26,283 nt of DNA, from positions 1 to 26,283 of the forward strand of contig SBHH01000108.1 in assembly GCA_006226265.1 (NCBI GenBank), read 5' to 3'. Both the position numbers and the translations under genes were made by a program. Shown here piece by piece: positions 1-7,549 of this stretch. Position 1 is the stretch's first letter. Every line of letters starts with the position of its first letter. Origin of the DNA: Alphaproteobacteria bacterium. GTDB lineage: Bacteria > Pseudomonadota > Alphaproteobacteria > Sneathiellales > Sneathiellaceae. A model generated the notes under the pieces. It made no database searches. It was not told the origin of the DNA and saw only the letters and a program-made list of their open reading frames with translations.

Positions 1-600
1 CTTGCCTGCACCTATACCTGTTCTGGCCTTACTGCCTATAGTGCGCTCAAGAAAATCAAGTCGCGCGCCGACGGCGGCAAGCTGCTGGTGATCGGAGCGG
101 GGGGCGTTGGCCTCGCCGCCATGGCAATTGCGAAGTCCGTGACGAATGCGGAGATTTACGTCGCCGATATCGATCCTGAAAAACGGGAGGCGGGCCTCAA
201 AGCCGGAGCCGTCGCGGCCATTGATCCGTCCGACAAGGCGGCCTTCAAGGCTTTCATGGGCGAAACCGGCGGTGGCGTCAATGCGGCTATCGACTTTGTC
301 GGCGCGGAAAGCTCGGCGGCATTCGGCGTCAAGGTCCTCGCAAAAGGCGGAAAGCTTGTCATCGTCGGCCTCTTTGGTGGCAGCTTTTCCATGCCGCTGC
401 CGATGTTCCCGATCAAGGCTATCGGGGTCGAAGGGAGCTATGTCGGCAACCTGCAGGAAATGCGCGAACTGATGGACCTCGCAAAAGCGGGCAAGCTCAG
501 CAAGCTCGCCATCACGCCCCGTCCGCTCGCTGAGGCACACAAGACGCTTGAGGATTTGCGTAAAGGCAAAATTGTCGGCCGCGTGGTCCTGCAAAGCTGA
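1..600 (+). CDS. Zinc-type (MDR) alcohol dehydrogenase, C-terminal part
   Basis: The reading frame is open from the first base of the window and ends with TGA at 598-600, giving the last 199 residues of a medium-chain dehydrogenase/reductase. A Rossmann fold is visible: VIGAGGVGLAAMAIAK carries the GxGGxG dinucleotide-binding loop, and YVADIDPEKRE, with an acidic residue at the end of strand 2, suggests NAD rather than NADP. The segment before it (CTYTCSGLTAYSAL) matches the linker that precedes the cofactor domain in zinc alcohol dehydrogenases. The N-terminal catalytic domain with the zinc ligands lies outside the window, so the substrate cannot be judged and no gene symbol is given. A strong terminator follows directly, so this is the last gene of its transcript. 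The family call is firm; the specific enzyme is not. Confidence 0.85.
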   Translation, partial: LACTYTCSGLTAYSALKKIKSRADGGKLLVIGAGGVGLAAMAIAKSVTNAEIYVADIDPEKREAGLKAGAVAAIDPSDKAAFKAFMGETGGGVNAAIDFVGAESSAAFGVKVLAKGGKLVIVGLFGGSFSMPLPMFPIKAIGVEGSYVGNLQEMRELMDLAKAGKLSKLAITPRPLAEAHKTLEDLRKGKIVGRVVLQS

Positions 601-619
601 CCAGCGCAAAATTGACATG

Positions 620-651
620 AAAAAAGGCGGCTCATCCGGGCCGCCTTTTTT
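620..651. terminator. Bidirectional rho-independent terminator
   Basis: Perfect 12-bp stem: AAAAAAGGCGGC (620-631) pairs with GCCGCCTTTTTT (640-651) around an 8-nt loop. The A-tract on one side and T-tract on the other make it work in both directions. It lies between the converging alcohol dehydrogenase (+) and the 74-residue protein gene (-). Confidence 0.9.
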
Positions 652-671
652 ATGAATTGGATGTTGGAAAA

Positions 672-896
672 TCAGTGGATCGGGCCGCCGATTTCCATAT
701 CGATCAGTTCATGGACAACGCGCATCAGTTCGATGCAGGCATAGAGATCTTCTTCTGCAAGGCGGTTGTCGCGGAGGTAGTCAGCCTCTTTCTGGAGGAT
801 TTTGACGGCATTCTCGCCCTGCTGCAGAATCAGGCTGTGGGCGGTGCTATACAAGTCAACTGTCGTATCCGGCTGTAATTCTATTACATTCATCAT
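672..896 (-). CDS. Small unknown protein, 74 residues
   Basis: I do not recognise this protein. It is acidic and almost entirely helix-compatible (for example QQGENAVKILQKEADYLRDN), with no cysteine pair, signal peptide or membrane segment. The frame is supported by its own promoter-like region and by the shared terminator at its 3' end. Two adjacent ATG codons exist (896 and 893). An AAGGA ribosome-binding site lies about 10 bases before the first, so I chose that one. A TTAA-N7-TTAA box resembling a CtrA site lies 64-78 bases upstream with a TAATAT -10-like element below it, so cell-cycle-linked expression is possible. It is a small soluble helical protein of unknown role; it could be an adaptor or regulator, but nothing in the sequence shows this. 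Confidence 0.6.
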   Translation of the reverse strand: MMNVIELQPDTTVDLYSTAHSLILQQGENAVKILQKEADYLRDNRLAEEDLYACIELMRVVHELIDMEIGGPIH

Positions 897-942
897 CTCG
901 CAAAAATCCTTCAGACATTTGTCTCAAATTCCAGATGATGCA

Positions 943-974
943 ATATTACCGGTAGTCTCTTAAAACATGGTTAA
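943..974 (-). promoter_or_regulatory. CtrA-like box and -10 element upstream of the 74-residue gene
   Basis: On the minus strand the sequence reads TTAACCATGTTTTAAG, that is TTAA-N7-TTAA (960-974), with the TTAACCAT half-site typical of alphaproteobacterial CtrA sites. TAATAT (943-948) follows about 18 bases from the box centre, which would put the box near -31 to -35, where CtrA usually activates. The predicted transcript start is near 936, leaving a leader of about 40 bases. Binding by CtrA is inferred from the motif only. Confidence 0.45.
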
Positions 975-993
975 GCGGCACGCTCTTGAAAAG

Positions 994-1692
994 CTAAAAC
1001 GGCAGGCCGACGGCGTTGGTGATAAAGCGCATGAAAGGGGTCGCTTTCTGGAGCGCATCATCCACCTGATCGATAAAGTTCGGCGAGGTAATTCCCTTTA
1101 TTGACGGGAGCTTACGGGTAATGAAGAGGGTCTTTTTCTTCAAGTCCTCGATATCCGGATGATCGGCGGAATAGCCCTTGGGCGGGCGCTTCAGGCTATC
1201 CCCCCGGATGCCGTCAAAGGCGGATAAAAAATCGGGGTCATTTTTGACCGCCGCCCATTTTTCAGGCTCAGAATCGATGGTTTTGCGGATTTCGGCAAGC
1301 ACGGGAGCGGGCGGTAGATAAATACCGCCACCGAATCGCACTTCATCGAGTGCGATATGCAGATAATATCCCGGCGCATGGGCATCGCGCCCAGCCTGAT
1401 GGCGGAACTGGCAGGCCAGATGCTCCTTATAGGGCCGGGGATCGCGGGAGAAACGCACGTCGCGGTAAATCCGGAACATGGAGCCACCGTTGGGCCGCGG
1501 ATCGGCGATATACATGGGCGCGATGGCCTCAAGACGCGGGGCCATGGCCTCGATAAAATCGCACATCGGATAGATCACGACATCCTTGTAGCGCTGCTTG
1601 TTCCGGTTGAACCAGTCGCGGTTATTGTTTTCCTTCAGCTCCGCATAGAAGGTCAGCAGCTCTTTCGGGAAGCCTTTAAAATCTGTCGCCAT
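994..1692 (-). CDS. DUF2461 (TIGR02453) family protein
   Basis: The 232-residue protein matches the DUF2461 family: an N-terminal block FKGFPKELLTFYAELKEN followed by NNRDWFNRNKQRY, then an RIYRDVRFSRDPRPYKEH block and the GYYLHI segment. All of these are hallmarks of the family, whose biochemical role is unknown. I chose the ATG at 1692, because the family usually begins just before the FxGFP motif. An in-frame GTG at 1707, directly abutting the paaK stop, would add five residues and has an AAAGG in front of it, so it cannot be excluded. The gene is the last of the paa transcript and is probably translationally coupled to paaK. Whether it takes part in phenylacetate catabolism is not known. 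Confidence 0.85.
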   Translation of the reverse strand: MATDFKGFPKELLTFYAELKENNNRDWFNRNKQRYKDVVIYPMCDFIEAMAPRLEAIAPMYIADPRPNGGSMFRIYRDVRFSRDPRPYKEHLACQFRHQAGRDAHAPGYYLHIALDEVRFGGGIYLPPAPVLAEIRKTIDSEPEKWAAVKNDPDFLSAFDGIRGDSLKRPPKGYSADHPDIEDLKKKTLFITRKLPSIKGITSPNFIDQVDDALQKATPFMRFITNAVGLPF

Positions 1693-1707
1693 GGGATATC
1701 CGGTCAC

Positions 1708-3006
1708 TCAGCCTTTTCTGAAATCGATGACCCGCTTTGCCTTGCCAAGGGATCGTTCGACACTGCCGGGCTCGCAGATATCAATCTCCGCCGTGACGCC
1801 GAGGATGCCCTTGATCCTTTGTTGCAGCTCCATGGCCGTTGAAGGCGCCGCTTCGCCGGAGAGGCTTTGCTCCACCCGGACCTTCAAGGTATCGAGAGTG
1901 CCTTCGCGCCGGACCTCCAGCACATAATGGGCGGAAAGACCGTCCGTCTGGACAACCAGTTCCTCGACCTGGGAGGGGAAGAGATTGACGCCCCGGATGA
2001 TCAGCATGTCGTCGGTGCGTCCCGTCACTTTTGCCATCCGCCGCATGGATCGCGCGGTGCCCGGCATCAGCTTCGACAGGTCTCCGGTACGATAGCGGAT
2101 GATGGGAAAAGCTTCTTTCGTAAGGCTGGTGAAGACAAGCTCGCCTTCTTCGCCGTCGGGCAGAAGTTCTCCCGTCGCGGGATCGATGATTTCGGGATAA
2201 AAATGATCCTCCCAGATGACGGGGCCGTCCTTCGTCTCGATGCATTCGCTGGCGACGCCCGGCCCGATCACTTCCGATAGACCATAGATATCGAGGGCAT
2301 CGATATCGAAGCGCTCCTCGATCTCGCTTCGCATGGCTTCGGTCCAGGGTTCTGCGCCAAAGATGCCCGCCTTCAAGGGCGATTTCCGGGGATCAAGGCC
2401 TTGGCGTTCAAATTCTTCCGCGATGGCCATCATGTAGGAAGGCGTGACCATGATGATATCGGCGCCGAAATCATTGATGATCTGCACTTGCCGCTCCGTC
2501 TGGCCGCCGGACATGGGAACCACGATTGCACCCAGCCGCTCGGCACCGTAATGCGCACCAAGCCCGCCAGTAAAGAGGCCATAGCCATAGGTCACATGGA
2601 CTGTATGTTCCCGCCGTCCGCCGCCTGCCCGAAGGGAGCGGGCCATCAGATCCGCCCAGTTGTCGATATCCTTTTGAGTATAGGCGACGACGGTCGCCCG
2701 CCCCGTGGTACCGGAGGAAGCATGAAGCCGGACGACATCGGATTTCGGCACGGCGATCATCCCGAAGGGATAGTTATCGCGCAAATCCTGCTTTTTGCAG
2801 AAGGGGAATTTGGCAAGATCGTCGAGGGATTTAATATCCTCCGAATGGACACCTGCCGCATCGAACCGCTCCTTAAAGAGCGGAACATTGTTATAGGCAT
2901 GCTTCACGCTCCATTTCAGGCGATCGAGCTGCAGAGCCGAGATTTCATCCCGGCTTGCAATTTCAATCGGATCAAGCTCCTCTTTACGTGGTGGCGTGAG
3001 CCGCAT
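1708..3006 (-). CDS. paaK: Phenylacetate-CoA ligase
   Basis: The enzyme activates phenylacetate to phenylacetyl-CoA with ATP, the first step of aerobic phenylacetate breakdown. The 432-residue length is typical of PaaK. Adenylate-forming motifs are in order: the P-loop-like SSGTTGRATV (97-106), YGLSE (241-245), RYRTGDL (304-310) and GRTDDMLIIRGVN (329-341), the last being the hinge to the C-terminal lid domain; the ligand-binding aromatic region THVHVTYGYGLFTGG-like segment lies near 137-148. The ATG at 3006 has a strong GGGGGGAG ribosome-binding site a few bases upstream. It follows the thiolase gene by about 30 bases and precedes the DUF2461 gene without a gap. Specificity could in principle extend to a related aryl acid, but the paaG, paaI and thiolase neighbours favour phenylacetate. 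Confidence 0.93.
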   Translation of the reverse strand: MRLTPPRKEELDPIEIASRDEISALQLDRLKWSVKHAYNNVPLFKERFDAAGVHSEDIKSLDDLAKFPFCKKQDLRDNYPFGMIAVPKSDVVRLHASSGTTGRATVVAYTQKDIDNWADLMARSLRAGGGRREHTVHVTYGYGLFTGGLGAHYGAERLGAIVVPMSGGQTERQVQIINDFGADIIMVTPSYMMAIAEEFERQGLDPRKSPLKAGIFGAEPWTEAMRSEIEERFDIDALDIYGLSEVIGPGVASECIETKDGPVIWEDHFYPEIIDPATGELLPDGEEGELVFTSLTKEAFPIIRYRTGDLSKLMPGTARSMRRMAKVTGRTDDMLIIRGVNLFPSQVEELVVQTDGLSAHYVLEVRREGTLDTLKVRVEQSLSGEAAPSTAMELQQRIKGILGVTAEIDICEPGSVERSLGKAKRVIDFRKG

Positions 3007-3038
3007 TTTCTCCCCCCTTCACTTTTTGGGCGGGTGGA

Positions 3039-4241
3039 TCAGACCCGCTCGATCACCGTGGCGATCCCTTGCCCGACGCCAATGCACATGGTGCAGAGCG
3101 CATAGCGCCCGCCGGTTCGATGCAGCTGATACATCGCTGTCGTGATCAGCCGCGCACCGGACATGCCGAGCGGATGGCCGAGCGCAATGGCACCGCCCAA
3201 GGGATTGACGCGTGGATCGTCATCTTTGACACCAAGCTCGCGAAGGACAGCGAGCCCTTGCGCGGCGAAGGCTTCATTAAGCTCGATCACATCCATCTGG
3301 TCGATGGTGAGGCCGAGCCGGTCGAGCAGCTTCTTGCTGGCAGGGGCGGGGCCCATGCCCATGATGCGGGGTGGCACGCCTGCGGTTGCGGAGCCCAGGA
3401 CCTTCGCTTTCGCGATCAGGCCATGTTCTGCGAGGCCTTCTTCCGAGGCGAGGAGGAGCGCGCAAGCCCCGTCATTGACGCCGGAGGCATTGCCCGCCGT
3501 GACCGTTCCCCCTGCGCGGAAGGGCGCTTTCAGCGCAGCCAGCTTTTCAAGGCTGGTGGCGCGAGGATGCTCATCCTTGTCAACGATGATGGGATCGCCT
3601 TTTCTTTGTGGAATTTTGACGGGGACGATTTCCTCGGCGAGGGTGCCGTTGGCTTGTGCGGCGGCGGCCTTTTCCTGGCTTCGAAGGGCGAAGAGGTCCT
3701 GGTCTTCGCGCCGGATCTGGTAATCCTCGGCGACATTTTCGGCCGTCTCCGGCATGGAATCGGTGCCATATTCGTCATGCATCTTCTTGTTGACGAAGCG
3801 CCATCCGATTGTGGTATCGAAGATTTCTGTATTGCGGGAGAAGGCGGTGGTTGCCTTGCCCATGACGAAGGGGGCGCGGCTCATGCTCTCGACCCCGCCC
3901 GAAATGCCAAGCTGCGATTCCCCGGTCATGATCTGCCGTGCGATGGTGGAGGTTGCATCCATGCCGGAACCGCAGAGCCGGTTGATGGTCGCGCCCGAAA
4001 CCGCCTCCGGCAGACCGGCGAGCAGCAGGCTCATCCGCGCGACATTGCGGTTGTCTTCGCCTGCCTGATTGGCATTGCCATAGATCACGTCATCGAGCTT
4101 TTCCCAATTGACGGAGGGATTGCGTTCCATCAGCGCCTTGATCGGAATCGCGCCCAAATCATCGGCGCGGACGGCGGATAGGCTGCCGCCGTAACGGCCG
4201 ATTGGGGTCCGGATTGCATCGCAAATATAGGCGTTCTTCAT
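3039..4241 (-). CDS. paaJ: 3-oxoadipyl-CoA thiolase (PaaJ/PcaF type)
   Basis: This thiolase cleaves 3-oxoadipyl-CoA, and in the phenylacetate pathway also 3-oxo-5,6-dehydrosuberyl-CoA, to acetyl-CoA and shorter acyl-CoA. The 400-residue length matches the family. Catalytic residues are visible: the nucleophilic Cys90 in NRLCGSGMDA, His356 in GGAIALGHPLG and Cys386 in TMCIGVGQG. The block FDTTIGWRFVN is typical of the beta-ketoadipyl-CoA thiolase subgroup rather than of acetoacetyl-CoA thiolases. The start ATG overlaps the paaI stop (ATGA at 4241-4238), so translation is coupled. PcaF of the protocatechuate pathway is closely related and could be the preferred name; the paa context decides for PaaJ. 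I see no abnormal features. Confidence 0.9.
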   Translation of the reverse strand: MKNAYICDAIRTPIGRYGGSLSAVRADDLGAIPIKALMERNPSVNWEKLDDVIYGNANQAGEDNRNVARMSLLLAGLPEAVSGATINRLCGSGMDATSTIARQIMTGESQLGISGGVESMSRAPFVMGKATTAFSRNTEIFDTTIGWRFVNKKMHDEYGTDSMPETAENVAEDYQIRREDQDLFALRSQEKAAAAQANGTLAEEIVPVKIPQRKGDPIIVDKDEHPRATSLEKLAALKAPFRAGGTVTAGNASGVNDGACALLLASEEGLAEHGLIAKAKVLGSATAGVPPRIMGMGPAPASKKLLDRLGLTIDQMDVIELNEAFAAQGLAVLRELGVKDDDPRVNPLGGAIALGHPLGMSGARLITTAMYQLHRTGGRYALCTMCIGVGQGIATVIERV

Positions 4242-4702
4242 TTTTCTTCTTTCTCTGTAAGGCCCGGGATCATCTGTCCTTTGATGGTGTGGGAATTGCC
4301 ACGGAAGAGGGCGACGAGATTGCCTCCGTCATCCGCGACCGAAATATCATAAAGACCGGTGCGTCCGGTCCGGTTTTGTTCGATGGCCGTTGCGGTCAGG
4401 AAGCTGTCCGGCGCCACGGCTTTCAGGAAATTGATCTGCGCCCCTTGCGCCACCGTATTCTGGTTATAGGCGTTGCAGGCATAGGCGAAGGCGGTATCGG
4501 CGAGCGTGAAGACATAACCGCCGTGGCAGATGTTATGGCCGTTCAACATGAAATCGGCGACGCGCATGGTCATGACCGCGCGGCCGGGCCCGATTTCCTT
4601 CAAGGCAATGCCAAGATGCTGCGCTGCCGTATCTTTGCGATACATGGTCTCGGCGACGGTTTTCGCGATATAATTGGGGGAGAGCCCCTCGTCACCCGAC
4701 AT
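4238..4702 (-). CDS. paaI: Hydroxyphenylacetyl-CoA thioesterase PaaI
   Basis: This is a hotdog-fold thioesterase of the PaaI subgroup, which hydrolyses stalled aryl-CoA intermediates and so frees CoA when phenylacetate breakdown backs up. The motif NGHNICHGGYVFTLADTAFA (54-73) contains the HGG turn and the catalytic aspartate (Asp69, equivalent to Asp61 of the E. coli enzyme). The frame stays open upstream to 4798, but that extension lies inside paaG. The ATG at 4702 comes one base after the paaG stop (TGACATG) and gives 154 residues, close to the family's usual 140-150. The 3' end overlaps the thiolase start by four bases. Position and motif make the call firm; activity against the exact aryl-CoA is inferred from the family. 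Confidence 0.92.
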   Translation of the reverse strand: MSGDEGLSPNYIAKTVAETMYRKDTAAQHLGIALKEIGPGRAVMTMRVADFMLNGHNICHGGYVFTLADTAFAYACNAYNQNTVAQGAQINFLKAVAPDSFLTATAIEQNRTGRTGLYDISVADDGGNLVALFRGNSHTIKGQMIPGLTEKEEK

Positions 4703-4703
4703 G

Positions 4704-5489
4704 TCAACGACCCTTGAAATTCGCAGGCCGCTTGGCGAAGAAGGCGGCGACGCCCTCGACGAAATCTTCTGTCCGGCCCGCCTCGCGCTGATAGTCACGC
4801 TCGATATTGAGCTGGCTTTGAAGGTCGTTTGCGAGACTGGCGTTCATCGCCTTCTTGATCAGCGCATAGCCCTTTGTCGGACCCGCCGCCATTTTCTTCG
4901 CGAGCTTTTCGGCCGCCGGCATCAGTTCGTCATCGGGATAGGTTTTCCAGATGAGGCCCATCTTTTCCGCCTCTTCCGCCGGGATCTTGTCGCCCAGCAT
5001 GGCGAGGCCCATGGCCTTGCCCATACCGGCCAGGCGCGGCAGGAAATAAGTGCTGCCCGCATCGGGAACAAGGCCGATATGACAGAAGGCCTGCAGGAAG
5101 CTCGCGGATTTTGCGGCAAGCACGATATCCCCGGCAAGGGCGAGGCTCATGCTCGCCCCGGCGGCGATGCCATTAACGGCGCAAATGACCGGCTTGTCGA
5201 GATTGCGGAGGAAAGTAATGAGGGGGTTATAGTCCCGTTCCAGCGTCTCGCCCGCATCGAACTCGCCATCGCCTCCAAGCCCGTCGGGGGAAAGATCGGC
5301 TCCCGCACCGAAGGCCCGGCCCGCGCCCGTAATGAGAACGGCCCGCACCTCATTCGATGACAGGGTCGGCATCAGGTCGCGCAATTCGTCATGCATCACG
5401 TTGCTGAAGGCATTCAGCTTGTCCGGCCGGTTCAACGTGATTTTTGCGACGCCCGCATCAAGGGCGAATTCGATTGTCGTATAGGCCAT
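4704..5489 (-). CDS. paaG: 1,2-epoxyphenylacetyl-CoA isomerase (enoyl-CoA hydratase/isomerase family)
   Basis: PaaG isomerises the ring-1,2-epoxide of phenylacetyl-CoA to the oxepin and later shifts a double bond in the opened chain. The protein is a 261-residue crotonase-fold enzyme. The oxyanion-hole segments are GRAFGAGADL (57-66) and NGIAAGAS (106-113), and PDAGST (142-147) holds the conserved catalytic aspartate (Asp143, matching Asp136 of E. coli PaaG) where classical hydratases have glutamates. It is the first gene of the operon. A GGGAG ribosome-binding site stands before the ATG, and a sigma-70-like promoter lies about 35 bases upstream. PaaG and the related PaaF hydratase can be confused, but the PDAGS motif favours PaaG. 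Confidence 0.88.
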   Translation of the reverse strand: MAYTTIEFALDAGVAKITLNRPDKLNAFSNVMHDELRDLMPTLSSNEVRAVLITGAGRAFGAGADLSPDGLGGDGEFDAGETLERDYNPLITFLRNLDKPVICAVNGIAAGASMSLALAGDIVLAAKSASFLQAFCHIGLVPDAGSTYFLPRLAGMGKAMGLAMLGDKIPAEEAEKMGLIWKTYPDDELMPAAEKLAKKMAAGPTKGYALIKKAMNASLANDLQSQLNIERDYQREAGRTEDFVEGVAAFFAKRPANFKGR

Positions 5490-5525
5490 TGTCCCGCTCC
5501 CGGTTGTTTTTCGTTATGGCGCTAT

Positions 5526-5554
5526 TCTTAACCAAAGTCGGATGAATGACAAAG
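5526..5554 (-). promoter_or_regulatory. Predicted sigma-70-type promoter of the paa operon
   Basis: On the minus strand TTGTCA (5549-5554) and AAGAAT (5526-5531) are separated by 17 bases, and paaG begins at 5489. No known PaaR- or PaaX-type operator was recognised next to it. Confidence 0.4.
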
Positions 5555-5582
5555 GCGATATTGGACTTTTTGCCGGGAAATC

Positions 5583-5608
5583 AAAAAAAAGGCTGTCCGA
5601 AGACAGCC
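5583..5608 (-). terminator. Rho-independent terminator of the diguanylate cyclase gene
   Basis: In the minus sense a 7-bp stem GGCTGTC/GACAGCC closes a TTCG tetraloop and is followed by eight T residues. The hairpin insulates the downstream paa promoter from the diguanylate cyclase transcript. Confidence 0.92.
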
Positions 5609-5636
5609 CGTGGAAGGTATGGAAAGAGGATCATCA

Positions 5637-6680
5637 TCATCCGGCAACAGCGAAGCTCGCTTCCATATGCCGAACCCGGTTGCGGCCGGAATTCTTGGCC
5701 GAATAGAGCGCCTCATCCGCGCGACAGATGAAGGTCTGTGTATCTTCGCACGGTTGATAGGAGGCAACACCGAAAGACATGGTGATCTTGCCCACATCGT
5801 CTCCCGTTGATCGTTTGACAAGCCGTTTTGAGGAGACGGCCACGCGGAGGTCATTGGCAAGGTCAACGGCATCATTGAGCGAGGTCTGCGGCAGGATGAT
5901 GCCGAATTCCTCCCCGCCGTAGCGCGCGGTTGTTGCTTTCCTGTCAACTCCATGGTCGAGTGTCTGGGCAACCAGCTTCAGGACCTGGTCACCGAAGGGA
6001 TGGCCATGGGTGTCGTTGAACGCCTTGAAGTGATCGATATCGGTCATAATCAGGCTGAGATCGTGATGTGTTTCCTGACAGTCGGAAACCACCTTCGAGA
6101 GTTCTGCATCGAAACTTTTTCGGTTGGCGATACCGGTCAAGGTATCGATCAGGGCTTCCTTCTGGACATCTTCAAGGCGTCGTTTCAGGGCTGCGATTTC
6201 TCGCGCCGCATTTGTAAGGCCGTCCCGGAGAACACGGGTATTTTCCGAAACGGAATTGGTTTGCTTGACGATGTCGGCAACGAGAGCCTTCAGTTTTTCC
6301 GGCGGAAGGCTAGCGGCCATTGCGGCAAATTCGGTAAGTTTTTCGCCATAATGAGAAAATTCGCTGGTGGACATTTCGAGATCGCCGATCACGGAGTCCA
6401 TTGATTTCTGAACCAGGCGGTTGGTTTCCTGAATGGCTTTCCCTTCTTTTTCGAAGGTGAAAAATTCGCTGTAGATTTCCCGGGCTATTTTTTCCGAAAA
6501 TTTTCCGTTTTCCGCGATCAGTCTGTTGACGGCCCGTATCAGGTCCGGGTTCGATTCGGTAAGATATTCATACCAGATCGTATAATTCTGCGGAATTTGG
6601 CGTATGCCGCGTTCCTTCAAGAGCGCCATTGTTTTTTCCGCGTTTTTTTGCGCTTCTATAAAATCTTTTGCAGGCGTCAC
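5637..6680 (-). CDS. Soluble diguanylate cyclase (GGDEF domain)
   Basis: This enzyme makes the second messenger c-di-GMP from two GTP. The 347-residue protein has an N-terminal helical region (about 1-165, no membrane segment) that includes the NYTIWYEYLTESNP block often seen at the N terminus of alphaproteobacterial GGDEF proteins, probably a sensory or dimerising part with coiled-coil character near 150-175. The C-terminal GGDEF domain contains DTLTGIANR (179-187), metal-binding DIDHFKAFND (214-223) and the intact active site GGEEF (255-259). The RxxD inhibitory site that normally precedes GGEEF is absent (DRKATTARY stands there). The start is a GTG at 6680 with AGAGGA eight bases upstream; the next ATG is residue 18. 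The gene has its own terminator, so it is a single-gene transcript. The input signal is unknown. Confidence 0.9.
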   Translation of the reverse strand: MTPAKDFIEAQKNAEKTMALLKERGIRQIPQNYTIWYEYLTESNPDLIRAVNRLIAENGKFSEKIAREIYSEFFTFEKEGKAIQETNRLVQKSMDSVIGDLEMSTSEFSHYGEKLTEFAAMAASLPPEKLKALVADIVKQTNSVSENTRVLRDGLTNAAREIAALKRRLEDVQKEALIDTLTGIANRKSFDAELSKVVSDCQETHHDLSLIMTDIDHFKAFNDTHGHPFGDQVLKLVAQTLDHGVDRKATTARYGGEEFGIILPQTSLNDAVDLANDLRVAVSSKRLVKRSTGDDVGKITMSFGVASYQPCEDTQTFICRADEALYSAKNSGRNRVRHMEASFAVAG

Positions 6681-6841
6681 GGCCTTGGTCCTCTGTACTG
6701 TAAACAGACACTGCTACTCTTTTGTCCAAAATATTAACGGGCATTACTTACTTTTATATTAATTATCATTGATATTATTGCGCCAGAATTTTCGCAATCA
6801 TCACAAGTATTTCACACGCTATTACATATTATGGGAAAATT

Positions 6842-7549
6842 CTATACGCCCAGATAACGGTGTTTTATTTTACTGTTTGCAGCGAGAGAGACCGAATTTC
6901 CGGTCCATACGATGCGGCCTTTTTCGACAATATAGTGACAATCGGCAATTTCGCTCAGGGCCTTGATGTTTTTATCGATCACGAGGATAGATTGGCCGTC
7001 CTTTTTAAGGCGTGTGAGGCAGGCCCAGATTTCCTGACGGATCAGCGGGGCGAGGCCTTCGGTCGCCTCATCCAGGATCAGGAGTTCCGGGTTCGTCATC
7101 AGCGCCCGCGCGATGGCGAGCATCTGCTGCTCCCCGCCCGAAAGCTGGTTGCCCATGCTGGTCTGGCGCTCCTGCAACCTTGGAAAAAGCTGATAAACGG
7201 ATTGAAGCGTCCATTTCCCGTTTCCGGAAGTGCCTTTGCTTGCCGTCGCGATCAGATTCTCCTCGACGCTCAAGTTAGGCGAAATGCGACGCCCCTCCGG
7301 TACGAGGCCAATCCCTGCTTTGGCAATCCGGTAGGCGGGAAGGGCAGTGATATCCTGTCCGCGAAAAGTGATGCGGCCCCCCCGTGCGGGCGTCAGGCCC
7401 ATGATGGAGCGGATGGTCGTCGTTTTGCCCATGCCATTCCGGCCCATCAGGGTCACGACCTCGCCCTCCTTGATGGAAAGGGACATGCCGAAGAGAACCT
7501 GGCTCTGGCCATAGAAAGTCTCGATGTCCTCGAGTTCGAGCATCGTCAT
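6842..7549 (-). CDS. livF: Branched-chain-type ABC transporter ATPase (LivF)
   Basis: LivF is one of the two cytoplasmic ATPases that power the importer. The 235 residues include Walker A GRNGMGKTT (36-44), the signature LSGGEQQ (136-142) and Walker B LLILDEATEGLAP (156-168). The switch region reads LVIDKNIKAL, so the usual H-loop histidine is replaced, as is common in LivF subunits. The ATG overlaps the livG stop (ATGA at 7549-7546), showing translational coupling. It is the last gene of the liv transcript; downstream there is about 160 bases of AT-rich sequence without a recognisable terminator. Confidence 0.93.
   Translation of the reverse strand: MTMLELEDIETFYGQSQVLFGMSLSIKEGEVVTLMGRNGMGKTTTIRSIMGLTPARGGRITFRGQDITALPAYRIAKAGIGLVPEGRRISPNLSVEENLIATASKGTSGNGKWTLQSVYQLFPRLQERQTSMGNQLSGGEQQMLAIARALMTNPELLILDEATEGLAPLIRQEIWACLTRLKKDGQSILVIDKNIKALSEIADCHYIVEKGRIVWTGNSVSLAANSKIKHRYLGV

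Noticed and set aside
3069..4181. 370-codon open frame on the plus strand
   Set aside because: It is antisense to the thiolase gene, has no recognisable motif and arises from the codon bias of the true gene.
6764..6774. TATCA-T-TGATA palindrome upstream of the diguanylate cyclase gene, Fur-box-like
   Set aside because: Too short and in AT-rich sequence; does not reach a Fur or Irr consensus.
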